NCBI GenBank assembly: GCA_948144175.1
Contig: CANXME010000213.1
Span: 992,001 to 1,056,000, forward strand
Direction of reading: 5' to 3'
Length of the DNA: 64,000 bases
Source: Closterium sp. NIES-65
Taxonomy: Eukaryota; Streptophyta; Zygnematophyceae; Desmidiales; Closteriaceae
Position 1 is the first letter of the stretch, and the number at the start of each line of letters is the position of its first letter. Made by a program: the position numbers and the translations under genes. Positions 1 through 13,200 of the stretch are shown in pieces. The notes beneath the pieces were generated by a model. That model ran no database searches and was not told where the DNA came from. It saw nothing but the letters and a program-made list of their open reading frames with translations.

Positions 1-409
1 ATGCAATAAGAGTCCGACCATTAGCCCACTCAGAGGGGCGTTTATGGATCGCACCGTTACAGACACTCTTGACTGGCTTACGCCACAACCCACCGGTAGT
101 TATCGCTGCTTTTAGAATGCTCTTTCAGTCAAGCTGTAGGATTTATGTGTGTGTTTAGATGCGCTTTTGAGCTAATTATTTCCTAGAATGTGTAGATAGT
201 GATTTTGTACGGTACTTGACCCTTAGCCTTGACAGTTTCAAGCTAATGGTGGCTTCATAGTTTGATATGACTTCATTTGTTGGGTTGCTCTTAGCGAGCA
301 GATTTGAATCGAGGTTATTCTGACAGTAATTTAGATTGGTCGCGTGCCACAAGCACCAACGATCCAATCCCGCACTCCACGGCGTCTGCTCTTCACTTTA
401 GAGCGAGCC
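1..409. other. Upstream region, no gene recognised
   Basis: AT-richer DNA ahead of the hydrolase gene. I see no convincing coding region, RNA gene or repeat. It presumably holds the promoter and 5' UTR of the gene starting at 410, but no core promoter element can be assigned with confidence. Confidence 0.4.
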
Positions 410-3400
410 ATGGCGTCCGTTACCGCAATGTCATTTCCACACTGCCGCCGTCCCGCGCCGCTCCCGAACTGCCCCCATGCCGTGCCACAACCGTTCCCCT
501 CTCGCCCCTCGTTTTGCTCCCCTCGCCTGCTCGCGGCCTCGGCGAGGCCGCGCGCCGCATTCAGCCCACCGCCGAAGGCGCAGCGGAGCGCGGAATGGGC
601 GCGGCCCGCGCGCCACACGACCGCCGCGCCATCTCTGCGCGGCGGTGGCGGGGTTCGAGCGCATAGCGCGGAAGGCCCACGGTTGCGGGGAGTGCTTGCG
701 AAATGGGGGAGAGGCGAGGGGCTGGATAGCAGCGGCGGAAGATTCAGTCCCGCGCGCGGATTGAAGCGCGGATGCAGGGCAGCAGCGGGGGAAGTGGGGG
801 GCGGAGATGCGGCGCAGGGATGGGGGGAGTTGGAAGGCAGGTGGCGGTGGTGGTGGGAGGGATGGGGGGAGGAGGAGACAGGGGATGAGAGAGGGGGGAG
901 AAGCGGGGGTAGAGTGCGAGACACATGGGCGGATTCGTGGCAGGGAAAGGATGAGGAGTGGAGGTGAGCATCGAGATGGAGATGGGAATCGGTCTGTAGC
1001 TAGGGGAGGCAGATAACGGGAGAAAGGGAAAGAAATGGGGAAGGAAAGAGCGAGCGAGAGAGTCTGGGAGGAGAGCTAGGGCGGGGAAGGGAGAGTGAAA
1101 GTGAGAGAGGGAGTGGAGGGTGCAGTGGATTGGCAGCTGGTATGGCGTCTGGGCTGTCCATTCCATATCCGCGCTCCTGTGCTCCTTTGCTCCTGTGCAC
1201 ATGTGCGTGAACGTGTTGCTGCCCCACAGCACACGCATCAACAGGAGCATGTGTGAGCGTGTGTGGAGGAGTCTGTGTTCACGAACTGCATGCTCGCTTG
1301 CTCCTTCGTCTCGCCTTGCCTTTACCGCCTCGCAGCGGATTCTCAGCAGACCGTGTGCTCTCCGTGTGCGCACCCCTCTGTTGTTGTCACGTGCATGCGT
1401 GTGTGTGTGGGCGTGTGCATGTGTGTGTTCTTCCCTGCACCAGCAGCAGCAGCACATCAGCACCACCAGTGGCAGGCATACCACAGCACCCATCAGCGCT
1501 GGTGGACGACCCGCGTGCCCTCGCAGACCCACACAGCACCTTCCTCTCCGTGCACGGCGTCATGCTGCATGCCAAGCTCACAACGCCATCGCCATCGCCA
1601 TCATCAACCCCATCCCCATCCCAATCCCCAACCCCATCGGCGCCACCACCAGCGCCACCACCCCTGCCGTCCTGCCCCTCGCCGCATCCCACGCTGCTGC
1701 TACACGGCTTCGGCGCGTCGCTCTTCTCCTTCCACCGCCTGCAGCAGCACCTCTCCGACCGTCTGCGCTCCCCATCCCTCTCCTTCGACCGCCCCGCCTT
1801 CGGCCTCTCTGCCCGCCCGCCCCCCTCCCCCCTCCCTGCCTCTGCCTCTGCCTCTGTCTCTGCCCCTGCCTCTGCATCTCCCTCCCCTTGGCACCCCTCG
1901 CCCTACAGCCTGGCGTACAGCCGAGATGCCACCATTGCCCTCGCACACTCCCTGCTGCATGGCCCGCTGCACCCAGCACAGGGGGCGGAGGGGAACAAAA
2001 ATCCAAAGGAAGCAGGGGGAGCAGAGGCGTTTGGGGGGGAAGTGATTGGGGAGGAGGGGAATGAGGGAGGCGGCAAGGAGAGGGGGCCGGGAAGGGTGGT
2101 GCTTGTTGGGTGAGTGTAAGGGGACGGGGGAATGGGTGGGAAAGGGGTGTTTGAGAGGACGTGGGGTCTGGTGCTGCACACTGCTGTAGTGCTGCACACT
2201 GCTGTAGTGCTGCACACTGCTGTAGTGCTTGCACCTTCACTGCTGTAGTGCTTGCACCTTCATATGGTATGACATGTTGTCGTGAATCATGTCATGTAAT
2301 GCCGTACCATGTCATGCCGTACCATGTCATGCCATACCATCCCATCCACTACCATGCCAAATCATGCCATGCCATGCCATGCCATGCCATACCGACTCCT
2401 CCATCACCTCCCCTCCTGTTGCTCCCCTCCCCCTCCCATCCCCCTCCGCCCTTCCCTCCCTCCCACCCTATCCTCCACCCCTCGCTTCCTACCTCTCTCC
2501 CTGCCCCGCCCCCAGCCACTCGGCGGGCTGTCTGCCAGCCATAGAGGCAGCTCTCGCCCGCCCCGATCTCTTCTCTGCCCTCGTCCTCATCGCACCTGCC
2601 CTCGTGCTGCCCCTGCTGCCGCCCCGCACCCGATCGCCCCCCTCCTCATCGCCTCCTCGCGCTGCTGATCACCACTCTGCGGGAGAGGCTGCAGGAGGAA
2701 ACGAGGGAGAGGCAGGGTTAGGAGAGGGGAAAGAAGGAGCAGGAGGAGCAGGAGAAGCAGGAGGAGCAGAAGAAGGGGGGGAAGAAGCAAGGGATGGCGG
2801 GGCCAAACGGGGGGGCGTTGGTCGGCTTGTGGCTGTGGCATGCTGCCTTGCATCTCTCGCTCTCTCCCGCCTGCTGCTCCTGCTGCTCTCGCTCACTCGT
2901 CTCACTGTCACCGCGTGCACGGCTGCTGTTGCTGCTGCCGCTGTGGCCGTGGCCTCTATGACCCTCCTGCTGCAACCCTTCTTTGCACTGCTTCGTTCCG
3001 CACCACTGCCACTCCGTGCTGTCGCTTACTCTAACGCCCCCACCACAGATAGCACCGCCAGCAGCAGCAGCAGCGGCGGCGGCGGCAGCGGCGGTGGCAG
3101 CAGCGAGCGTGGAAGTGTATTAGGAGCTGCTGGTGCATGTGCTCACTTCGCCCTCACTCTCACCGTCGCTCTCCCCTTCCTCCTCGCTCTCCACCTCGCC
3201 CTCCTCCTCTCCTCCCTCTCATCCTTCTCTGCATCGCTCCTGGCAGCCCTCACCTGCTCGCCCCACCTGCCCTCCGCCCTCGCTGCTCTCGTGTTGCGAT
3301 GCGAGCTCATGCGACTCATGGTACACACTCAATCCCAACACTTGCTCCCCGCTGTCTCTCCCGATCTTCGCTCCCCACATTCGCTCCCCACATTCTGAGT

Positions 3401-6400
3401 TGCTTAGGGTACACATGCATTTTCTGGGTACTGGGGAGGAGGGATGGGTGGGTTTGGTCAGACAGTGGATAAGGAGAGGCAGACGGTAATGCAGTGCAGT
3501 GCAGTACGGTGCGATGTGGTGTGGCGCTGTTCAGGAGACAGGCGAGTAGGGCTTTGTGCCATCACATTCCATGCCATGCCATGTTGTGCCATGCCATGTT
3601 GTGCCATGCCATGTTGTGCCATGCTGTGCCATGCCATGTTGTGCCATGCTGTGCCATGCCATGCCATGCCACACCATGTGAAGAACCCATGTGGCCATGT
3701 GCGCCCATTCATGACATCAGATGCACAGAGCTACCTTCACATGCTGCTACACCTGCAAAACATCCCTGTCACCTCCACATGCATGTGCATGTACATGTAG
3801 ATGTGTATGTGCATGCATGTGCACTCATGGGCTGCTGCAGTGTGCCTGGTTACCTTCCGCTGCTCTCTCAACCCCTCTCTTCGTCTCCTCCCGCTTCTCT
3901 CTCCCGGCTCTACATCCAACACACCTCCTCTCACACGCGCACACCAGGTGCGAGCAGTGATGGGCACCGTGGGAGTGGCAGCAGTCAAGCAGGCATGGAG
4001 TAATCCGTCCCTCTGCTCGCCAGCCATTGTTGATGGTTACACCAAGGTACGTCCACTCTGCTCCTAGGTACCTCCTCTCTGCCACGTCCTCTCTGCACCG
4101 CACCCATATGGTCCTCAATAGCTGCCCCCAGTCGCCACAGCTGCATGCATGCGTCCCAACTACGACTGCAGTCGTCACCACTGCACAACATTGTGTCTTC
4201 CCTAACCTCGCCCCTCCCCTCACCCTATCCCCTCATCCCTTCATCTCCTCATCCCCTCGCCACGCCTTCTTGCCCCCACTTCCATTCTCTTCGTTCTCTC
4301 CACTTCAATTGTGTGCCTTGCTTGTCCTCCTCTCCCTCCCCTCCCTTCCCCTTCCCTCTTGCCTGTTCCACGGCAGCCCCTGGCGTGTCGCAACTGGGAC
4401 AGGGCGCTGATAGAGTTCACAGTAGCAGCCACGCTCAACCCCAACACGGCCACCAAGCTGCATGCACTTAACCTCCCAGGTGCGTGCCACTGCTTTCCTC
4501 TCACATGCTTCACTTTCCTCTCCCTTGCTCTCCTTTCCTGTCACGTGCCCTCCTTTCCTGTCACAGAACTATTGCTTACATCCACTTACCTTCTAGGTTC
4601 GCTCTACCACCTGCGTTTAGTTAGATTAGAACCAAGTACTCGAAAGTGTCTGTATGCCGTCATAAAACCCTCCATGAGAACAATTTAGAACGACATTTGC
4701 TTTTCGCCCTGCATTGCAAACATGCCCATAAGGTCAAGGGAAAATGGCGTTTGAGTGCACATATGACAGACAGGTATGGGCCAGGAGCCACGCTGCTTTG
4801 TCGTCAGGATGATGTAGGGGGGTAGGGAGGCAGCTCATAGGCTAATGGTGTAGAGTCTCAAATTATGGTGCGTCGAGGTTCTGAGCATGGTGTGTGGAGA
4901 GGTGGGACCAGCAGCTGAAGCTGTCTTGGCTTCAATATAGTCGAGAGGGCTCAACGTTCAATAGCACTGCGACCAGTTCCAAGGCTGGCCTCGAATTTGG
5001 CCGCACAGTGGGTGTGGAGCTCAGGGGCGGCTTACATTGTCTGTGAGTCAATAATTCGTCTGGATCTGCTTCTTCTGTATCTGCTTCGTCTAAGGTTGAC
5101 CCAAAGGAAGGGGGTCTGGTTCAGAGTATCGGGTAATTCACCCCATTGGATACAAGTGTATTCTATTATTTTGCAAAGTGCATCTATATCCTGTTTCTTC
5201 GCGTATATCCACTGTTTTGTCACAAGTGCACCTGTTTTACTGAGTTTGTGTGCGCTCTCTTCCAAAGACCATGGTGGAGGTGGTATGGTGGTGTTTTAAG
5301 ACAGCTCCTGCTACTGCACCCTGGATGTACGGTAAGTGCTATTTGCTATGTCGGACGGGCCGAGGCAGGTGAGATGAATTCAATACGGTTGGGCAGGAGA
5401 GTCAGAAGCTCGGCACAGTGTGTCGCGTCCGTGTGGTGAGAGTTTTTCTCAATTATTTCTATAGGGGGGCCTTGACCTGATTTTTTTTCAAAATGTTGGA
5501 AAGGGTATTGAGGTTGTTACTGCCAAGGAGGAGGTGTGTAAGGACGTGGTGCAGATCGCTCCGATCTCACGCAATCGGTGGTCGATTGGATCAGATCGGA
5601 ATCGAATGGGTATGACTGCCCTGATCTGACGCAATCATCGATACGCATCCCGCGCCACGCGTCTGACAAATATTTCTCTACGCAACAGGGCGGAATCTCA
5701 ACCGCGCCTTCCAGGCGAGTTGTATGTCCCTTCCACCTCAAAGTTGGCGAAACTTAGCGACCATTTGTATTGTACAATTACAGGGTAGCCCCATTACAAG
5801 TTTGACTGTCGCGAGATGTTCTGTAGCAGCGAGCAGAAGCGAACCTCAGTGACTGTGGTTTCAACTCGCGTGTAATCGCCAACATACCCAATCTAATGAT
5901 TGCAATCGGTTGCAATCGATTGCATCAGACCGAGGCTGATCAATCAGCCAACCTCAAAACGAATCTCTGGCCCTGCTCAGGTCAGATTGTAGGACAGATA
6001 TTAAGTGAGTTTACATGAGATGTAAATATGGCAGTCATTCAGTTTGTGGTCTTGACTCTTGACATGCCTTTTTTGGTGCTGCCCTCCCTCATACCCCGCG
6101 AATGGTACTGCTGCACTCATCCATGTACCTCTACTAATTAATGGTTCAATTCTGGTCTGTTATTCAGGTTCTGTATTACCGTACATTTGTCATCCCCCGT
6201 CATCATATCCCGAACAGTCCTTGTTGTTGCAGGTAGGCAAGATAAGATACTTCCCCACTGGAGCGCCAGGAGGGTAGCAGCAGCATTGCGTAATGCCAAG
6301 CTGGTAATTCTGGAAGAGTGTGGCCATGTCCCACAAGAGGAAAACCCAGATGTGCTGCTGACTGCCATTGCTGACTTCTTAGGTCACTCTGGACCTCTAT

Positions 6401-6408
6401 TCGACTAA
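410..6408 (+). CDS. Alpha/beta-hydrolase fold protein, six exons, probably plastid-targeted
   Basis: Proposed exons are 410-963, 1444-2109, 2516-3320, 3948-4046, 4377-4479 and 6218-6408. All junctions are GT/AG, phases agree, and the sum is exactly 806 codons including stop. The product resembles plant alpha/beta-hydrolases such as the Arabidopsis At1g80280 group (from memory). Seen in order: an S/R/P/A-rich N-terminus beginning MASVTAMSFP that looks like a transit peptide; the oxyanion segment LLLHGFGASLFSFH; nucleophile elbow GHSAG, created across the second junction (VLVG at the exon end, HSAGC after it); a hydrophobic lid; GYTK joined to PLACRNWD; the acid-bearing strand VLVVAGRQDKILPHW; and the catalytic His in EECGHVPQEENPD. 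Exons 3-6 are firm because every joined segment matches the family. Exon 1 rests only on open frame, compatible phase and transit-like composition. Unusual are long Pro/Ala/Ser and Gly/Glu-rich inserts. The substrate is unknown. Confidence 0.8.
2161..2395. repeat. Short tandem repeats in hydrolase intron 2
   Basis: The intron at 2110-2515 opens with about three 18-bp units (GTGCTGCACACTGCTGTA), then two related longer units. A degenerate CATGC/CATGTCATGCCGTAC pentamer-based array follows, running to about 2395. Both lie before the pyrimidine-rich tract that leads to the acceptor at 2515. Confidence 0.8.
3556..3675. repeat. ATGCC/ATGTTGTGCC array in hydrolase intron 3
   Basis: A degenerate 10-15 bp array built on ATGCCATGTTGTGCC lies inside the intron at 3321-3947. 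It uses the same ATGCC core as the array in the preceding intron. About 100 bp downstream is an alternating GTGCATGTACATG stretch (about 3776-3830). Confidence 0.75.
5541..5995 (-). mobile_element. Short non-autonomous inverted-repeat element (MITE-like), copy 1
   Basis: It lies inside the last intron (4480-6217) of the hydrolase gene. Its left edge AGGACGTGGTGCAGATCG matches, in reverse complement, the right edge of the copy at 8423-8992. An internal block around 5750-5790 (GGGGCTA..CTGTAATTG.. TCGCTA..T.TCGCCAACT, read on the minus strand) also matches that copy. It is dense in CAATCG/CGATTG motifs. The right edge is eroded (AGATTGTAGGAC at 5984-5995). No coding capacity and no clear target duplication. 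The rest of this 1.7-kb intron holds nothing I recognise. Confidence 0.55.
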
Positions 6409-6551
6409 ACTTTTCTTGCCCATGTGAATGAAACGTGAAAGATCACAAACTACCCAGCAAGCATACATAAAACTAAATGATCTGTTCATGAAGTGCAATA
6501 AGGGATCAATCGTGCGGGAAATGCACCAATGCTGCCCCACTACTACAGGTA

Positions 6552-7993
<1,442 letters not shown>

Positions 7994-9066
7994 CTTGAAC
8001 GATTTTCACTGTGGAAGACCATGACATAAAATAAAATAAAAAGGTTACTTTCTTAGATGCTCCAAGAAAAACTGCCTGGTGCGGTTATGAAAAAAAAAAA
8101 AAAAAACAAATACGGATCTATCTGACAGATGATGGCCCGAAGAACAAACCCTAATAACCATTGTTTGACATGCTCACCAGATGTGAATACGGAGGAGCCA
8201 GGCTAGGGATGAGGTGCTGTGAGAGCTCCGTAGGGAATGGAGGCGGAGATAAAAAAAGTCTTCTTTCTCCTCCAGCTCTTCAAACAACCACAGAAGAAAG
8301 TACCTTAGGCAACAACCCCGCACTCACGGCACCAGCCCAACGGGCAATGCAACAGAAGGGACGAAGAACATTCGACTTCGTTTTTTTTTTTTTTTTTTTT
8401 TTTTTCGTCATATTAACTTATTAGGACGCGGTACAGATTGGCCTGATCTGCGTGCGATTGCGTCAGATTGGGGCGATCCACCATTTATAGAAAGCCGCGG
8501 GAGTATTTTGAGGCAATCGCATGCAATCGGGGGCAATCTGTCGATTGCGATCGGGAATCCAATCGATTGCGATCGATCAACTCGATCTGACGCAATCTCT
8601 TGCGAACGATTGCAATCGACAGATTGCCTCGGATCGCGAGTTTTAGCGACAGATGCGAACGGTAACCCTCCTGCCGAAAATTTTAGCAGCACCATTGGAT
8701 ATCGCGATATCAGACTTTCCAGACGCGCTTGCCCCCCAAAAGGGGCTACGCTGTAATTGCGCGATTTAAAATTTCGCTAGGTGTCGCCAACTATGTAGGG
8801 AACAAAACGAGTGAATTGCACAAAGCCCTCGCGGCTGATTCACATTTACTTCCCCGAAATTCATCGTATGATCGCGCGGCTCGGGACGCAATCGACAGAT
8901 CGCCTAAGATTGGGGCAATCTCATGCAATCTGATCCGACCCGACCGGATCGGACGTCTGAGGCGATCGATCATACGATCTGCACCACGTCCTCAGGCTTT
9001 GCTTTGAAGGGAACAACTGAGGACACGCACAATTGCGACATCGAGGGAGAATCGCGGTCACGTACC
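7994..9066 (-). other. Probable actin 5' leader with a leader intron
   Basis: Just upstream of the actin ATG, minus-strand sequence reads ...CTTCCACAG/TGAAAATCG, a good acceptor after a T-rich tract, with its last G at 8009. A matching donor, CTTCG/GTACGTGACC, lies at 9066/9065. Plant actin genes usually carry a leader intron, so 9065-8009 is a reasonable candidate. It contains homopolymer tracts at about 8089-8106 (A) and 8380-8405 (T) and the 570-bp inverted-repeat element at 8423-8992. The donor choice is inference. Confidence 0.4.
8423..8992 (+). mobile_element. Short non-autonomous inverted-repeat element (MITE-like), copy 2
   Basis: Ends are AGGACGCGGTACAGATT at the left and, in reverse complement, AGGACGTGGTGCAGATC at the right: imperfect terminal inverted repeats. 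The first and last 200 bp are packed with CAATCG, CGATTG and GATCTGACGCAATC-type motifs in both orientations. No coding capacity. It is related to 5541-5995 in reverse orientation. No convincing target duplication, so the superfamily is not assigned. Confidence 0.6.
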
Positions 9067-9951
9067 GAAGCTGTGAGAATCGATCTCCTCCGGGCCAGAT
9101 GTGCCGCGTTCGTCCTCAGGTTCGATAGTTAGCGGGGTTAGAGGCCTTTTTATCAGTTTTTACTGCAATATGTAAGGTTTTCGTACGGTGACAGATCGAC
9201 ATGGAAGGGACATCGCGTTCGGTGAGGTGTGTTGGGTCTTCGCGAACAGTGATGAAAACGGGATACAAGACACTGCGACTCTTGTACACCCAGAACATCG
9301 ATCTCCAACAGAATCAATGTCGCAATTGTGACGCGTCCTGACTGTACAGCTCATGAAGACCCTTGCCAAACCTTCCTATGTCCCAAAATAAAAAAAACAT
9401 TTTGACCACTGACCGAGTTTGATTCGTTGAGACCCAGAGCACCCCTGGACCGAGAAATAATCTCGACACAACGGTACCCAGTGTAATCCCAAGGTAAGAA
9501 TACAAAGCAAGGAGTTTATGACTATGACGTGTTATGCAGGATGTTAATTCACAACTGAAATGAGCAGAACTAAAATCAAGGAGCTATAACCAAACAGACC
9601 ATAGAAAGAAAGTGATGAGGATATTTTTACGATAAGGAAGTGATGAGAATTCCGGTGCGTAACAAGGAGAAAGCACAATCTAGAGCGAAGACGAATCGTC
9701 AGCATGATGCGAAGGGTCGCGTACGGTTGGAGGATCTGGATTGTCAGCAGCATAAGCATCGGGCAGCTACATTGCCAAGGGAAAAGGCGGGAACCAGTTT
9801 GAAACGGGCTCCCGTGTCGCACGGTAAAATTTCGCTGCAATAAGGAATGTACCCCTTATAGTACATGGTTAGCTATGCCGTTTAGTATTCCCTGTTTTTC
9901 ATACATAAACACACGTATGCTCTTGTTATAATAACTTCTATCATTATACAT
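9067..9951. other. Intergenic region upstream of actin, no gene recognised
   Basis: Moderate-GC DNA containing only short unconvincing frames. It may hold the actin promoter near 9070-9300, but I cannot point to a definite TATA or other element. Nothing else is recognised. Confidence 0.4.
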
Positions 9952-10285
9952 CAGGGCCTCAAATTTGTTTTTGCCTAGGCTGAACAGTCTGTGTTGTACC
10001 TAAAAAAAAGCTGAAAAAAACAGTGTCCTGGTTAAAAAAAGGCTGACTAATCAGCCTCACTTAAAAACTAAGGCTGAACTAAGCTAGAGTCAATTTTCAA
10101 TTAAGTGCTGTGGGTGAGGTGGGGGTGCTTAACCTGGAGGCACCTAGTGCTTTATAGTGTGTTGTTCAGCTGCAGAACTTCTGCACCGAATCAGCGCGTT
10201 GGGAATATTTGATTCGCTGTAGATGGCTATTTCGGTGTGACTGACGCGGAAATGAACATAGACTGCTGAAACTCATGGCTCCTAC

Positions 10286-13200
10286 TGTCAAACTTATATG
10301 CTATAGTATATGTAGGCTGTAGTGGGGTAGACAATATGGGGTACAACACTTTTAGGTTTTCCTACTTGTACCCATCTGTTTCCTAGTGCATTTATTCCTC
10401 GTTCTTTCATATGGTATAGAGCAGATTCCCTAGAGAGAACTTTTCCTAGGGCCCACCACGATCGAAATATTTTTTTCCTGCCCGGAGCGCGCTTCGCTCC
10501 TGCCCGAGTCGCGCCCCGTGTGCCTGCCCTCCCGTCGCGTCCCCTGCTCTTATCGGCCCGTCGTGCTCCCTTACGGCCCCTCTTACGGCCCCTCTTACGG
10601 CCCCTCGCGCCCCCCTCACGGCTCACTCGCGGCCCCTACGCGGCCCTTCACGGCCCCGCTCACGGCCCTTCGTGGCCCCTTACGGCCCCTCGCGGCCCCT
10701 TTGCGGCCCCTTGCGGCCCCTTCTAGGCCCCATCGCCGCCCTTCGCGGCCCCGTCGCCGCCCTTCTCGGCCCCGTCGCCGCCCTTCGCGGCCCCTCGCGG
10801 CCCTTCTCGGCCCCGTAGCCGCCCTTTGCGGCCCCTTCTTGGCCCCGTCGCCTCCCTTCGCGGCCCCTCACGGCCCCTTTGCGGCCCCGTCGCCACCCTT
10901 CGCGACCCCTCACGGCCCCTTTGCGGCCCCGTCGCCGCCCTTGGCGGCACCTTCTCGGCTCCCTCACTGACCTGCCGCCCCGCCGTCGCCGCCCCTGCAG
11001 CAGCAGCCGACGCCGCCCCTGCAGCAGAAGCCACCACCACCGGTGCCGCTAACTTACAGCAGCCGCCGCCGCCACTGCCGGGGCCGCAGCTGCCGCAGCC
11101 GCCGCCGCCACAACCGGGGCCGCAGCCGCCGCAGCCGCCGACTGCAGCTGCCGCCGTCGCCGACAGCAGGGGCCGCCGCCGCTGTCCCGGCCCTGCCTTG
11201 CAGAGTGGAGCAGCGCTCCTCTGCCGCCCTGTAGCGGCCCCGTCCCTGCTGACGCGCCTCGACCCTGCCCCACCACTTGTGGAACTCTACCCACCTGCCC
11301 TGGTAAGAGCACCGCCGAGCCGCGCCCCTACTGTTGCTACTACTGCTGCTGCCCCTAGCCTGCTGCCACTGCTATCATGGCTACCCCTAGCGCTCTCGTC
11401 TTTGATGCTGAGGGTCGGGCTGTTGACTTTGAGGTCTGGGTCGATGATCTACAGCTTTTCCTACAGTGCGATAGGAAAGACGGTCTCTCACTGTTCGATC
11501 TTACGTCTGGCGCCTCTGCTGCCCCTGCTGCCGATGCTGACAGCACTGTTCGCTCACAGTGGGCCACACGCGATGCTGCTGCCTGTCTTGCTGTGCGTAG
11601 TCATTTGCCGTCCTCTAAGCGCGCGCACTTCAGTCAGTACAAGAGTGCTAGGACCTTGTACGACGCTGTAGTCGCACGCTAATCTTCCCCTGCCACTGCT
11701 GCCCTTAGCCGCCTGATGCTGCCGTACCTGTTCCCTGACCTCGCCACCTTTCCCACAGTCGCTGACCTCATTACGCACCTTCGCACTAGTGACACCCGCT
11801 ACCGCGCTGCGCTTCCTGCTGAGTTCTGCGCCAAGAACCCCCCCCCCATGTACATAACCCTCTACTACATAGTCACCCGGCTCCCTGACTCCCTTCGCTC
11901 GGTTAGGGACCACTTCCTCTCCGTTTGCCCCACCACACTCACCGTTGACCTCCTCGAGGAGCGCCTCCTGGCAGATGAGAAGAGTGTAGTCGCTATAGGA
12001 GCCTCTCGTTGTGACCCTCGTGCCCCCTTCTTTTAGGGGTGCTCCCCCTACCCCCTTTTGCCCTCTGTTGCCTCTGCTGCTGCCGTCGACTTCGTTGGCA
12101 CCGAGTCGGTCGGCGTTGCGTCGGCCCCTAGCCGGAGACGCCGCACCGGCAAGGGCAAGGGGGGCAAGGGAACAGGAGGGGCTGGCGGGGTAGGTGGAGG
12201 TGGCGGAGGGAGTGGGGGTGGCGGTGGGAGTGGTGGCGGGGGTGGGGGCTTCAGTGGCGGCGGCGGAGGCGACGGCAGCGGTGGCGGTGGGAGCGGAGGA
12301 GGAGGCGGTGGCGGCGGTGGCAGAGGTGGCGGCGGCGAATGTGGAGCTGGTCGGGGTGGCTCTGCGTAGCGGAGCGGCTTCGGTGGTGGTCAGTGCCAGC
12401 AGCAGCAGCGCACTCGTGAGACCCCGCCCCCCCCAGCAGCTTCGTGAGTGGTACGCTGCGCGTCAGCGGGGTGGGGGTGCTGGTCCTTGTGCCTACGTCC
12501 TGCGTACCGGCGACCGCACTGGTGAGCCGTGCGGTGGCCCGCACACCACCCAGCGCTGCTTCGGCCGCCTGACGGACGCTTGGCGTCTCCAGTTCCCTGA
12601 CGCTACTGAGATCCCCCGCTGGGGCGAGCTGCTTACGTCGTGGGTTGCTATCTTTGATCTTGATTATGATGCCATTCTTGGTGCCATGTATTTTCTGTCT
12701 ACTAGTGATGAGGGTGACTGTTACCTCTGTGTTCCGCCTGACCCGGGCATTGAGGCTGCTGCTCTAGGTGCTGGTGAGGCTGCTGCTCTAGGTGCTAGTG
12801 CGTCTGCTGCCCCAAGTACTGGTGCGTCTGCTCTCTCAGGTACCACGTCGGCTCAGGCCTTACACACCTTCACCCTTGACTCGGGTGCTTCCCGCTCCTT
12901 CTTTTGAGACCGCGCCGCGCGTACGCCACTTAGTCAGCCAGTTGCGGTCTCCCTGGCGGACCCCTCTGTGGGTCCTGTCCTTGCCCACTTCTCCACTGTC
13001 TTACCGTGTCCGGCGGCCCCCTCTGGCACCCTGTCAGGTCTCTACCTCCCCTCGTTCTCTACGAACTTGGTGAGTGGTGCTGATCTACAGGATGGGGGGG
13101 TTGACCAATTCACTCCTCCGAGTCTGCGGTTGACCCTGTGTACGTGTGCTCGGACGGGCCAACACGTGGCCACGTTTACCCGTCAGCCAGGGTTGAGCCT

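Noticed and set aside
331-924. Minus-strand proline-rich frame opposite the hydrolase first exon
   Set aside because: Shadow of GC-rich sequence with no motif; the plus strand has a transit-like start and phase-compatible donor.
5146-5330. Extra hydrolase exon ending at a good donor near 5330
   Set aside because: The upstream and downstream exons already join in phase and match the family without any gap, so an added exon would break the fold.
8380-8405. Poly-T run as the tail of a LINE or SINE
   Set aside because: No RT or tRNA-like sequence lies beside it and no flanking duplication; it is probably an intronic homopolymer.
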